Shown one piece after another: positions 1-8,500 of a stretch of DNA of 38,795 nucleotides; within the stretch, counting starts at the first letter, position 1, and each line of letters begins with the position of its first letter. The stretch is from contig CAYNFS010000011.1 in NCBI GenBank assembly GCA_964396685.1, forward strand, positions 1 through 38,795. The letters run 5' to 3'. The notes beneath the pieces are model-generated. The model did no database searches, was not told the DNA's origin, and was given only the letters and a program-made list of their open reading frames with translations. Origin of the DNA: CAYNFS01 sp964396685 (lineage in GTDB: Bacteria > Patescibacteriota > Doudnabacteria > UBA920 > 2-01-FULL-46-14). Position numbers and translations under genes: made by a program.

Positions 1-1511
1 CCGCGTCCAAGATGTTTTGCTCGTCCCCCAATAATCCTGACGCAAGTGAGCCGAATGTTAACATTTGCGAGGTTTGTACCGGCCAGCCGGGGAGTTTGCC
101 AGTAGCGAACAAAGAAGCCATAAAAAAGGCCCTCATGGTGGGGCTGGCCTTGAACTGCGAGATACCGGAGTATTCCAAGTTTGACCGGAAAAACTATTTT
201 TATCCGGATCTGCCCAAAGGCTACCAGATTTCCCAGTATGACCAGCCGCTTTGCGTAAAAGGAAAGGTTGAGACCGCTGGCGACCTCTCCTCCAACTCCT
301 CCCCTCGCCAGGGGAGGAGGGGGGGAGCTCGGTGGATCCGGATCACCCGGGCGCATCTTGAAGAAGATGCGGGGAAACTTATCCATGAGGGCGGAACTAC
401 GCTAGTTGATCTAAACCGCGCTGGGGTGCCGCTTTTGGAAATTGTGACTGAACCGGATTTCCGTTCGTGTGCTGAGGCCAAAAGTTTTTTGCAGAATTTG
501 CGCAACATCGTGCGGTACTTGAATGTGTCTCAAGCAGACATGGAAAAAGGCCATTTGCGCTGTGACGCCAATGTTTCGGTAAGACAGATTGGAGAGACAA
601 AACTGCCAAATTACAAAGTTGAAATCAAAAATCTTAATTCTTTCAAAGCGGTTGAAGCAGGACTAGAACATGAGATTCAAAGGCAAACCCGCCTTTTGGG
701 TTCAGGGGAGAAACTTGCGAACGAGACGCGCGGCTGGGACGAGGAGAAGGGCGTTACCATAGAGCAAAGAATAAAAGAAGAAGCCCGTGATTATCGCTAT
801 TTTCCGGAACCTGATCTGCCAATCATGCATTTTACAAAGAAGTTTGTGGAAGAAATCAGGGCGGAAATACCGGAGCTTCCGGCGCAAAAACTTGAAAGAT
901 TTATGAGCGAATTTGGACTCTCCCAGGCAGATGCCGAGGTCTTGATTGCGGACAAAAATCTGGCCGGGTTTTTTGAAGAAGTTGTGTCGGAACTTGAAGA
1001 GTGGATGAAAGAACTCCCCCCTTCCCCCTCTTTGGTTAAAGAGGGGGAGAAAGGGGGAGTTCACCCTTCGACTTCGCTCAGGGCAGGAAAATTCGCCAAG
1101 CTGGCCTGCAACTGGATAACCGGCGATTTTCAAGCTTTGTTAAAAACCGCCGATCTTACTCCGCAGGAATCCAAAGTCACGGCGGAGAATCTGGCCGAGC
1201 TCATCAAAATGATCGAGCGGGGAGAGATAAGCATTACAGCCGGCAAAAAGGTGCTAGCGATGATGTTTGAGAAAGGCGGCGACCCCTCAAACATTGCCGC
1301 GGATGAAGGATTGGGGCAAGTAAGCGATGAAACCGCGATTGAACAGGCGATTGACAAGGTTCTTACGGAAAATCACAAGGCGGTCGAGGATTATAAAAAA
1401 GGAAAGCAGCAAAGTTTTGGCTTTCTCGTGGGCCAAGTGATGAAAGAGCTAAAGGGCAAAGGCAATCCGCAAGTGATAAACGAGATTTTGAGGAAGAAAT
1501 TATCGACATAA
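1..1511 (+). CDS. gatB: Asp-tRNA(Asn)/Glu-tRNA(Gln) amidotransferase subunit B, 5' end cut by window
   Basis: GatB is the tRNA-binding and kinase-like subunit of the GatCAB complex, which converts Glu-tRNA(Gln) or Asp-tRNA(Asn) to the amidated form in the cytoplasm. The reading frame is open from the first bases (A-S-K before the first Met at 12), and the family motif ASKMFCSSPN at the edge shows that only about 20-40 N-terminal codons are missing. Visible signatures are CEVCTGQPGSLP, the YPDLPKGYQISQYDQP motif, LEEDAGKLIH and a C-terminal YqeY-like tail (FGFLVGQVMKELKGKGNPQ). Two stretches are foreign to the family. One of about 17 residues (SSNSSPRQGRRGGA) is encoded by a C/G-rich palindrome at 285-330. 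The second (PPSPSLVKEGEKGGVHPS and following) is encoded by 1013-1088. Both keep the frame. Identity is secure. Confidence 0.97.
   Translation, partial: ASKMFCSSPNNPDASEPNVNICEVCTGQPGSLPVANKEAIKKALMVGLALNCEIPEYSKFDRKNYFYPDLPKGYQISQYDQPLCVKGKVETAGDLSSNSSPRQGRRGGARWIRITRAHLEEDAGKLIHEGGTTLVDLNRAGVPLLEIVTEPDFRSCAEAKSFLQNLRNIVRYLNVSQADMEKGHLRCDANVSVRQIGETKLPNYKVEIKNLNSFKAVEAGLEHEIQRQTRLLGSGEKLANETRGWDEEKGVTIEQRIKEEARDYRYFPEPDLPIMHFTKKFVEEIRAEIPELPAQKLERFMSEFGLSQADAEVLIADKNLAGFFEEVVSELEEWMKELPPSPSLVKEGEKGGVHPSTSLRAGKFAKLACNWITGDFQALLKTADLTPQESKVTAENLAELIKMIERGEISITAGKKVLAMMFEKGGDPSNIAADEGLGQVSDETAIEQAIDKVLTENHKAVEDYKKGKQQSFGFLVGQVMKELKGKGNPQVINEILRKKLST
285..330. repeat. C/G-rich palindromic repeat inside gatB
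   Basis: The core CTCCCCTCGCCAGGGGAG is self-complementary and recurs in nearly the same form at 19133-19152 at the prfA 3' end. It is translated in frame in GatB and adds about 14 residues with no counterpart in the family. Confidence 0.75.
1013..1088. repeat. Composite palindromic repeat inside gatB
   Basis: A C-run/G-run hairpin of the CCCCCTCTTTGG...AGAGGGGGAG type is followed by the unit CTTCGACTTCGCTCAGG. The complementary form of that second unit is seen again at 30543-30568. Both are read through in frame (PPSPSLVKEGEKGG, then HPSTSLRAG). Confidence 0.7.
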
Positions 1512-1514
1512 TTT

Positions 1515-1610
1515 GTCATTGCGACCCCGACGTAATGTCGGGGGAAGCAATCTCAACGCATTCGGGATTGCTTCGTCGTCCCGACGTTCGTCGGGACTCC
1601 TCGCAATGAC
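1515..1610. repeat. Long inverted repeat, GTCATTGCGA...TCGCAATGAC type
   Basis: It fills the gap between convergent gatB and miaA. The outer arms GTCATTGCGA and TCGCAATGAC are perfectly complementary, and inner arms CCCCGACGT.. and GGATTGCTTCGTCGT.. are also present. The same element occurs inside prmC (18301-18389) with a half copy at 18684-18714. Between the two genes it may double as a transcription terminator, although there is no clean T-run. Confidence 0.8.
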
Positions 1611-1626
1611 ATTTTTTGTACGATCT

Positions 1627-2580
1627 CTAGGGTGAGGTGATGAACTTTTTTATCCTGGTTTCCGCTTCTTTTTGATTTTTTACCCAAACCACAGGCATTT
1701 TTCTAAACCAGGTCATTTGGCGTTTGCTGAATAGCCACGTGTTTCTGTTGATTTGTCTTTCTGCCTCCTTGAGGCTGATTTTTGCATTTAGATAATCAAT
1801 TATTTCCCGGTAGCCGATGGCGTCGAAGGCCGGGTTTTGTATTTTGTATTTGGTAGTTAGCCTTTTGACTTCAGAGACAAGGCCTTGCTTTATCATTAGT
1901 CCAGTGCGTCTTTCGATGCGTCTCTTCAGGTTTTTTTGAGTCGTCATTATTCCAAGAATTAAAGTGTCGAAAAGTTTGGGGCCGCGTTTGCGGGATTGCG
2001 AGAAGGGTTTTTTGGTTGAGAGGGCGATTTCCAAAGCGCGGATTATTCTGCGTGGATTTTTTGGATCAATGATGTAGGCGGCTTCCGGATCGAGTTTGAC
2101 CAGCCTTTCAAATAAAAATTTAAGACCGTACTTTTGCCGGTCTTGGTCCAATCTTGTTCTTAATTTTTTGTTCGGTCTGACTTCCGGAATTTCAAGATTG
2201 TTTATGATTGCCGAGACATAAAGACCGGTGCCGCCAACGAGGAAAGGGATTTTGCCTGATTTGATTATTTTATTGATCGTTTTGACCGCGTCTTTTTTAT
2301 ACTGGGCGAGAGTGTAGGATTGGTCGGGGTTACGGATGTCGATCAGGTGATGGGGAATTGCACCCCCTCTCAATCTCCCCCTTACTAAGGGGGAGAAAAA
2401 AAGAGGGGGTTTGGCGGTGCCGATGTCCATGCCGCGGTAAACCTGGCGGGAATCGGCCGAAACAATCTCGCCAGATCCCTTCACTCCGTTCAGGACAAGT
2501 TTTTTGGCGAGTTTGATCGCGAGCGCGGTCTTGCCGGACGCGGTAGGACCCACGATTACGATTAGTTTAGGGAGGCTCAT
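1627..2580 (-). CDS. miaA: tRNA dimethylallyltransferase
   Basis: MiaA transfers a dimethylallyl group to A37 of tRNAs that read UNN codons. At 317 aa it has normal length. The sequence shows a P-loop GPTASGKT (residues 11-18), the VSADSRQVYRGMDIGTAKP motif, PHHLID, FLVGGTGLYVSAII, NPRRIIRALEI and GYREI. Directly after GTAKP the expected family residues are replaced by about 17 residues (58-74, LFFSPLVRGRLRGG) encoded by a palindromic repeat at 2361-2411. A second short word repeat encodes TTKYKIQNP near residue 240. The start ATG overlaps the stop of the small basic ORF upstream (ATGA), so translation is probably coupled. Identity is certain. Whether the insertion is neutral for the enzyme is inferred from the intact frame and motifs. 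Confidence 0.97.
   Translation of the reverse strand: MSLPKLIVIVGPTASGKTALAIKLAKKLVLNGVKGSGEIVSADSRQVYRGMDIGTAKPPLFFSPLVRGRLRGGAIPHHLIDIRNPDQSYTLAQYKKDAVKTINKIIKSGKIPFLVGGTGLYVSAIINNLEIPEVRPNKKLRTRLDQDRQKYGLKFLFERLVKLDPEAAYIIDPKNPRRIIRALEIALSTKKPFSQSRKRGPKLFDTLILGIMTTQKNLKRRIERRTGLMIKQGLVSEVKRLTTKYKIQNPAFDAIGYREIIDYLNAKISLKEAERQINRNTWLFSKRQMTWFRKMPVVWVKNQKEAETRIKKFITSP
2361..2411. repeat. C/G-run palindromic repeat inside miaA
   Basis: The arms CACCCCCTCT..CTCCCCCTTA and TAAGGGGGAG..AGAGGGGGT can fold into a long hairpin. The same unit occurs at 3673-3719 and 15083-15121. It is translated in frame within MiaA between the GTAKP and PHHL motifs. Confidence 0.8.
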
Positions 2581-2804
2581 AACCCCCTCCTTCTCCCCTT
2601 TACCTTTCTTCTTGAGGCGGATCCGCCTATGGCGGAAAGGGGGAATGAGCGGGGGTCGCGTTCTATTTTAGTAATGTGTTTAATTGTTCGTTCAGTTAAT
2701 TTCTTCAAAGCGCGGCCGTGCTGGCGCATGCGCGGGCGTTTTTTGCGTTCGCGGCGCAGGACGCGGGGGTCTTCTAAAGTTTCGAGATTTTCGTTATCAT
2801 TCAT
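2577..2804 (-). CDS. Small highly basic protein, translationally coupled to miaA
   Basis: No family is recognised. The ORF encodes about 75 aa starting MNDNENLETLEDPRVLRR, followed by an Arg/Lys-rich core (RRERKKRPRMRQHGRALKK) and a segment with helical character. The last 20 or so residues (LSAIGGSASRR onward) come from a repeat with the palindrome CCGCCTATGGCGG, so the original C-terminus may be lost. It ends in an ATGA overlap with the miaA start, which supports real translation in an operon. The start was chosen at the first Met downstream of a repeat (2824-2886). A longer in-frame extension to 2930 exists but consists of repeat-derived sequence. It could be a small RNA-binding or ribosome-associated protein, but that is only a guess from charge. 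Confidence 0.5.
   Translation of the reverse strand: MNDNENLETLEDPRVLRRERKKRPRMRQHGRALKKLTERTIKHITKIERDPRSFPLSAIGGSASRRKVKGRRRGL
2583..2642. repeat. Composite palindromic repeat with CCGCCTATGGCGG core
   Basis: The segment runs from a C-rich arm (CCCCCTCCTTCTCCCCTTT) to AAAGGGGG and contains the small palindrome CCGCCTATGGCGG. The same core occurs at 14278-14291, and close relatives lie at 11479-11495, 19725-19750 and 24789-24818. Confidence 0.7.
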
Positions 2805-2823
2805 ATGTTTGGCGTATCTTAAT

Positions 2824-2886
2824 GTCATTCCGGGCTTGACCCGGAATCCAGTGTCTTCTGGATCCCGGCTCGTAGGCCGGGATGAC
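2824..2886. repeat. Inverted repeat GTCATTCCGG...CCGGGATGAC
   Basis: A 63-bp element has near-complementary ends (GTCATTCCGGGCTTGACC and GGCCGGGATGAC) and an inner CCAG..CTGG. It sits between the divergent small basic ORF and the DUF5667-like gene, where promoters would be expected. A related element is at 30603-30648. Confidence 0.75.
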
Positions 2887-2898
2887 AAAATAAAACAA

Positions 2899-3654
2899 AT
2901 GAGAGCAAAAGTTTCGCTAATCATTATCATTATACTATTCTTCCCAGCTACAATACTAGCTCACGAGGCTCACGATGAGGCAATGCTTGAAAAATACCGA
3001 AATCAGGCCGGAGTCCTGCCGGGCGAGGCCGCTTATATTTTTGACCGTCTCGGAGACTGGATAAGAATAAATCTTATGACTTTGAGCACTAAACAAAAGC
3101 AGGCAAAAAAACTGGAAGTTTCTCAAGAAAGGCTGGCGGAGCTTGTGACGCTGGTTGAAATAGTCCCGGGAAAAATCGCAGTTTTGGACGAGGCCGTTTC
3201 GGGGTACCGGAAGTATTTGAGGGACAGCCGCGATATGGCGCTAAAAATTATTATTCTGGACGGCGCAGAAATTGGGCTCGCAAGGCAATTGGAAAAGGTT
3301 ACGCGAGAAAATGAAGCAGTGCTTTCGGACATTCTTGGCAGCGCAAATCAGGTATTGAGAGTTTATATCTTGGAGGCTTTGATTGCCGCGCAAGTGGAAA
3401 ATGAAGACATCTTCAAGTTCATCGTGAAAAATTACCAGTTTACCCAGGACGACATTGAAAAAAACAAGGCCGTGATTGACGAGCACCTAAAGCTTGTGGA
3501 AGAAAAATTGCCGCTTGACGATGAGTCAAAGCAGCAAGCTGTTGAAAGTTATCTTGGAGAGGCAAGGAAGTTTCAAAATGCGGGATTGAATGTGGAAGCG
3601 TATGATTGGGTGAAGAAAGCCAAAAATGTAGCTTACATCAAAATTTCTAATTAA
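2899..3654 (+). CDS. Exported DUF5667-like protein
   Basis: A 251-aa protein with an N-terminal signal peptide (MRAKVSLIIIIILFFPATILA, cleavage likely after residue 21) followed by an acidic helical region. The segment GVLPGEAAYIFDRLGDWIRI, followed by a run on Lys/Gln and a RLAELVTLVE motif, is typical of DUF5667 proteins common in Patescibacteria. DUF5667 has no firmly known function. The rest is predicted coiled coil (VENEDIFKFIVKNYQ, KNKAVIDEHLKLVEEK). The start at 2899 is chosen because it gives the signal peptide. An upstream extension would run through a repeat. A strong hairpin follows the stop. It probably acts at the cell envelope. Confidence 0.75.
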   Translation: MRAKVSLIIIIILFFPATILAHEAHDEAMLEKYRNQAGVLPGEAAYIFDRLGDWIRINLMTLSTKQKQAKKLEVSQERLAELVTLVEIVPGKIAVLDEAVSGYRKYLRDSRDMALKIIILDGAEIGLARQLEKVTRENEAVLSDILGSANQVLRVYILEALIAAQVENEDIFKFIVKNYQFTQDDIEKNKAVIDEHLKLVEEKLPLDDESKQQAVESYLGEARKFQNAGLNVEAYDWVKKAKNVAYIKISN

Positions 3655-3672
3655 CCTAATTGCTAAATCTCT

Positions 3673-3724
3673 ACCCCCTCTTAGTCTCCCCCTTATCAAG
3701 GGGGAGAAAGAGAGGGGGTTTTTG
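3673..3724 (+). terminator. Repeat hairpin followed by T-run between convergent genes
   Basis: The palindromic C/G-run repeat (TACCCCCTCTTAGTCTCCCC with its GGGGGAGAAAGAGAGGGGG partner) is followed by TTTTTG. It fits a rho-independent terminator for the plus-strand gene. The same DNA supplies the last codons and stop of thrS on the minus strand (C-terminus TPSLSPP), so the repeat has extended ThrRS. Confidence 0.7.
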
Positions 3725-5483
3725 TTTCAATCTCTTTCGTGATTTTTTCCGCAAACTTATCAATCTTCATAACACCTAAATCCTTCTCGCCTCTTTGTCT
3801 GACCGAAATCGTTCCTGTTTCTTTTTCCTTTTTCCCCACAATCAGCATGTAGGGGATTTTTTGCAGCTCGGCCTCGCGGATTTTCCGGCCGACAGATTCA
3901 GAGCGCTGATCAACCTCGATTCTTAAATCGTAAATCTTAAATCGTAAATCACTAACAATCTTCTGCGCATAATCATTCAATTCGTCAGAGATCGGCAGGA
4001 TTGCAACTTGCACGGGCGCAAGCCACAGCGGAAACGCTCCGGCAAAATGCTCAATCAAAATCCCGATAAATCTTTCCAGAGAGCCGTAAATCACGCGATG
4101 AATGGCGATGGGCGTTTGTTTTTTGCCCTTGGCGTCAATGTATTCAAGCTTGAATCGTCTGGGTTGCTGGAAATCAAGCTGAATGGTGCCCATTTGCCAG
4201 TCCCGTCCCAGCGCGTCTTTCATCAGGATGTCGACTTTAGGCCCGTAAAAAGCGCCTTCTTTTTCTTCGATCGTAAATTTTTTGCCGCTTTTTTTGAGAA
4301 TTATTTTCAGAGTGTCTTCCGCCTTACCCCAAGTTTTGGCGTCTCCCAGGAACTTTTCGGGACGGGTGCCGAGACGAAAAGTGTAAGACATCTCAAACAG
4401 CGAATAAAATCTTTCCACGATTTCAAAAATGCGCTCATATTCTTCGCCAATCTGCTCTTCGGTGACGAAAATATGCGCGTCGTCCTGGCGAAATTCCCGC
4501 ACGCGCAAAAGGCCGTTTAGAGTGCCGGAAAGCTCATCGCGATGCAAGGTGTCAGTGTCGGAAAGCCGCAAGGGCAAGTCTTTGTAGCTGCGAAGTTTTG
4601 AGCCAAAAACCACCATGGCATTGGGGCAATTCATGGCTTTAACTCCGTATTCCACCCCTTCTACTGATTTCACCACGAACATATCCTGCCAGTAGTGTTC
4701 AAAGTGCCCGGACGTGACATAGAGCTCTTTTTTGTTGAGCAAAGGCGAGACGATTTCCTGGTATCTGCGGGCCCGGTGTTCTTGCCGCCAGAAATTAACC
4801 AGCTCGTTATAAATAATCACCCCTTTGGGAAGCCAATAAGGCATGCCGGGCGAGGTTTCGTGAAAAATGAAAAGCTCAAGCTTGGGTCCCAATTTTTTGT
4901 GGTCGCGCTTTTTGGCTTCTTCAACGAGTTTTAGATACTCATCGAGTTCCTTTTTGGTTGTAAAAGCCGCGGCATAGATGCGCGTCAACATGGGGTTTTG
5001 TTCGGAGCCTTTCCAGTAAGCGCCAGCGAGGTTTAGAAGCTTGAAAGAATCTTGTGGAATTTCGGAAGTATTTTTAATGTGACCGCCCTTGCAAAGATCC
5101 AGGAAGTCACCCAAACGGTAAAATGACACCTCTCCTTTTTTGACCCCTTTGACCTTCTCTCTTTCCCCCTTTTGGATTTCTTTCAAAAGCTCTTCTTTGA
5201 AGGTCTGCCCCGCTTTTTTCATCATATCAAGGGCTTGCGCTAGGTGATGAGTTTCCTGCTTCATTTCCAGATTTTTTTTGATCAGCCTTTGCATCTCCTC
5301 TTCAATTTTCGGCAAATCCGCGTCGCTTATGGGTTTGGGAAATTCAAAATCATAATAAAAACCCGACTCAATCACAGGCCCGATCCCAAATTTGACCTTC
5401 GGGCCATAGAGATTGAGCACCGCGTGCGCCAGCACGTGAGAGAGCGTGTGGCGGAGATTCCGAACTTTTTCTTGTGGATCCAT
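3696..5483 (-). CDS. thrS: Threonyl-tRNA synthetase lacking the TGS domain
   Basis: Class II aminoacyl-tRNA synthetase that charges tRNA-Thr. It has 595 aa and starts directly in the editing domain (HTLSHVLAHAV, the HxxxH metal/editing motif, about residue 12), so the N-terminal TGS (N1) domain of about 60-65 residues found in E. coli ThrRS is absent. Further signatures are YWLPKGVIIYNEL, MNCPNA (zinc Cys), REFRQDDAHIF (zinc His) and AIHRVIYGSLERFIG, then an anticodon-binding domain. Within the anticodon-binding domain, the residues RFKIYDLRIEVDQ are encoded by a short word repeat (3921-3950). The C-terminus TPSLSPP comes from another repeat. It lies 35 bp downstream of dnaE on the same strand. 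Confidence 0.97.
   Translation of the reverse strand: MDPQEKVRNLRHTLSHVLAHAVLNLYGPKVKFGIGPVIESGFYYDFEFPKPISDADLPKIEEEMQRLIKKNLEMKQETHHLAQALDMMKKAGQTFKEELLKEIQKGEREKVKGVKKGEVSFYRLGDFLDLCKGGHIKNTSEIPQDSFKLLNLAGAYWKGSEQNPMLTRIYAAAFTTKKELDEYLKLVEEAKKRDHKKLGPKLELFIFHETSPGMPYWLPKGVIIYNELVNFWRQEHRARRYQEIVSPLLNKKELYVTSGHFEHYWQDMFVVKSVEGVEYGVKAMNCPNAMVVFGSKLRSYKDLPLRLSDTDTLHRDELSGTLNGLLRVREFRQDDAHIFVTEEQIGEEYERIFEIVERFYSLFEMSYTFRLGTRPEKFLGDAKTWGKAEDTLKIILKKSGKKFTIEEKEGAFYGPKVDILMKDALGRDWQMGTIQLDFQQPRRFKLEYIDAKGKKQTPIAIHRVIYGSLERFIGILIEHFAGAFPLWLAPVQVAILPISDELNDYAQKIVSDLRFKIYDLRIEVDQRSESVGRKIREAELQKIPYMLIVGKKEKETGTISVRQRGEKDLGVMKIDKFAEKITKEIETKTPSLSPP
3921..3950. repeat. AT-rich word repeat inside thrS
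   Basis: Two copies of TTAAATCGTAAATC lie side by side and are read in frame as part of the ThrRS anticodon-binding domain. The element has the same style as the in-frame word repeats in prfA, prmC, guaA, miaA and dnaE. Confidence 0.65.
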
Positions 5484-5518
5484 ATTTTTAGCTTAACTTT
5501 GTTTCTTATAAAGGTCAA

Positions 5519-8500
5519 TTAAGTCTGTCTTATACTCTCCCGCAGAAGCTCTTTTAATTTTTGTTTCAGTTCACTTGAATCCTCCACTGTAAAATTCGTT
5601 TTGATTTCTCTTGGCGTTCCCTCGCGGTCGGGGATGATGAGACTCACTTGAGTTTGGCCGGGGTGATTGGCAAAGACCTGTTTGAGTTTGTTAAAGACTT
5701 GAGGGGAGGCGGTTGCGGGGATGCGGATTTTCAAGGTCGGAAGTCGGAGGTCGGAAGTCGGAGGTCGGATGGCGGAAGAAGGATTCTGTCCTCTGCTATC
5801 TGATTTCTGACTTCCGATTTCTGACATCTGCATTATCTTCTCCACCAGCATCTTTAGCTCGCCGTCTTTGTCAGTGACGCGGCCGCGCACCATAACAATT
5901 TGGTCAGTTGCAAGCAAAGCTTTGTGTTCGTTGAAAACAGAAGGGAAAACTACAAGCTCAAGCGAGCCTGTCAGGTCTTCGATGTCCGCAAAGCACATTT
6001 GTTCCCCTTTTTTGGTGAGGATATTTTGGACGCGAGTGATGATCCCGCCGATCGTCTGAAAGCTATTGTCATGCTCCTGACCTAAGTTAATTATGGGCGC
6101 GCAATACTGATTAAGCTTCTCCCGATAATTTGACAGTGGGTGGGAGGAGACATACAAGCCCAGATACTCTTTTTCCCAAGAAAGTTTTTCGGTTTCCGTG
6201 GCTGGGGTTGTGGGACGCAGAGCCAAGTCATCATCGGCTCCACCCACGCTTTCGGCAAACAGCATTGGCTGACCGCTTGATGCTTGTCTTTGGTGAGATC
6301 TTGCGTATTCCAAGATGCTTTCCGTACCGGCTAAAAGTTTGTTTCGTTCGCCAAAGCGGTCCAGTGATCCGCTTTTCACGAGAGCTTCCCAGGATTTTTT
6401 GTTGAAGTTCCTGGTTTGGATGCGGCGAACAAAATCGGCCAGAGAGACAAAGAAGCCATTTTTTTTGCGCTCCGTGATGATGACGCTTATCACATCCGAG
6501 CCCAAATTTTTTACGGCCGACAGGCCGAATCTGATTTGCTTGTCGTTTATCACGGTAAAATTATCCAAAGATTCGTTGACATCAGGCGGCAGCACCTGGA
6601 TGTCCATATTAGCACATTCTGCCACCGCTTGGGCGATTTTTTTGTTGTCCGCCGAAGCGGATTCGGCTGTCATAAGAGCAGCCATAAATTCCACCGGGAA
6701 ATTGGCTTTCATATAGGCCGTCTGGTAGGCGACCATGGCGTAGGAGGCCGCGTGAGCTTTGTTGAACCCATAGGCCGCAAACGGTTCAATCAGGCTCCAG
6801 AGTTTCACGGCTTTTTCCGAAGACAGGCCGTTATCAATGGTACCTTGGATAAACTTTTCTTTCTGGGCAAACATTTCTTTGGGGATTTTCTTGCCCATGG
6901 CTTTGCGCAGTTTATCTGCCTCTTCCCACGTATAGCCAGCAAGATTGATGGCGATAAGCAAGACATCGTCTTGATAGGTGATTACGCCGTAAGACAGATC
7001 CAAAATGTCCTTGAGCCTCGGATCAAGATAGGAAATAAGTTTGGGATTGTGCTTTCTTCTGATAAATTCCGGGATGCTTTCCATGGGGCCGGGCCGGTAA
7101 AGGGAAATCATGGCCATAATGTCAAAGATGTTGGTTGGCCGCAGTTCCACCAAATACCTCGTCATGCCAGAGCCGCCGAGCTGAAAAACGCCCAAGGTGC
7201 GCCCCGAAGCCAAGAGTTCAAAGGTCTTGCGATCGGTAAGCGGCAAACCGCGCAAATCCACTTCGATGCCGCGCCGCTCCCTCACAATTTCCACGGCCGT
7301 TCCCAAAATGGAAAGATTGCGGATGCCCAAGAAATCCATTTTCACGAGCCCGGCATCCTCTATCGAGTGCATGTCATATTGCGTGATGATGTGTTTAAAC
7401 TCCGTATCTAGCTGAAGTGGTGTAAAATCGGTCAGCTTTGTTGGAGCGAGCACCACGCCTGCCGCATGAATTGAAGCGTGTCTGGCCGCTCCTTCAACTT
7501 TGCGGGCCAAATCAATCAAGTTTTTGGTTTCCGGATCTTTCTCGTAAGCCTCTTTGAGTTCCGGCGAGAGGCTCATGGCTTTTTCGATCGTGATGTGAAA
7601 TCCTTGCTTGCCGAAAGGAATCATTTTGGCCAGCCTGTCGCATTTGGAGTAGGGAATGCCCAAAGCGCGCCCAACATCTCGCACCGCGGCTCTGGCCATC
7701 ATGGTCCCGAAAGTGACAATTTGAGCAACCCGGTTTTTGCCGTATTTTTCACTCACATATTCCAGGATTTCGTCCCGGCGGTTGTCCGCAAAATCCATGT
7801 CAATGTCCGGCGGGGTCGGTCGGTCGGGGTTTAGAAATCTTTCAAAAGGCAGTTTGTATTCAAGCGGATTCATGGTGGTAATACCCAGCGCGTAAGCAAC
7901 CAAGGATCCCGCCGCAGAACCGCGAGTGGTGCTGATGATCCCTCTGGAACGAGCCCAATTGACAAGGTCGGCCACCACCAGGATATAGCTTGCGTAGCCT
8001 TTTTTCTTTATGACTTCGATTTCGTACTCGAGACGCTTCAATGCCTCGGAGGGGATTTGAACATCGCTGCCGTACCGCAAGCCGAGGCCTTTCCGGCACG
8101 ATTCTTCAAAAAAAGACTCAGCGGTGTGGGTATCTGGCACATCGAATTGCGGGAAATGGCGTTTCTCCAAGGCCAGTTCTATATTGACGTTTTCGGCGAT
8201 TTTCACCGTGTTTGCCAATGCTTGGGGCAAGTCGGCAAAGATATGAGTCATCTCTTGTGCGGATTTGAGATCCAAAGCGCTTTGCCGCATGTCGAGACGA
8301 TCAGTATCGGCAACGGTTCTGCCGGTGCCCACGCACACCAGGATATCTTGAGCGGCAGAGTCTTGCGGCAGTAAATAATGAGCATCGTTGGTCGCAACCA
8401 GAGGAATTCCGGTATCTTGGGAAAGTTTTATCAGCCCCTCGTTAACCATTGTCTGCAATTCCCCCGCCGTGTTTCTCTGAATTTCCAGATAAAAGCTGTC

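Noticed and set aside
2629..2898. N-terminal extension of the DUF5667-like protein
   Set aside because: The extension is translated from dispersed repeats and would bury the signal peptide that starts at 2899.
3921..3950. Possible CRISPR-like array
   Set aside because: The word repeats here and at 5734 and 20246 are 10-14 bases, with no unique spacers of constant length and no cas genes. No CRISPR array is present in the window.
6416..7411. 331-codon plus-strand open frame antisense to dnaE
   Set aside because: It lies wholly inside dnaE, has no family features and no ribosome-binding site, and the dnaE frame carries all polymerase motifs.
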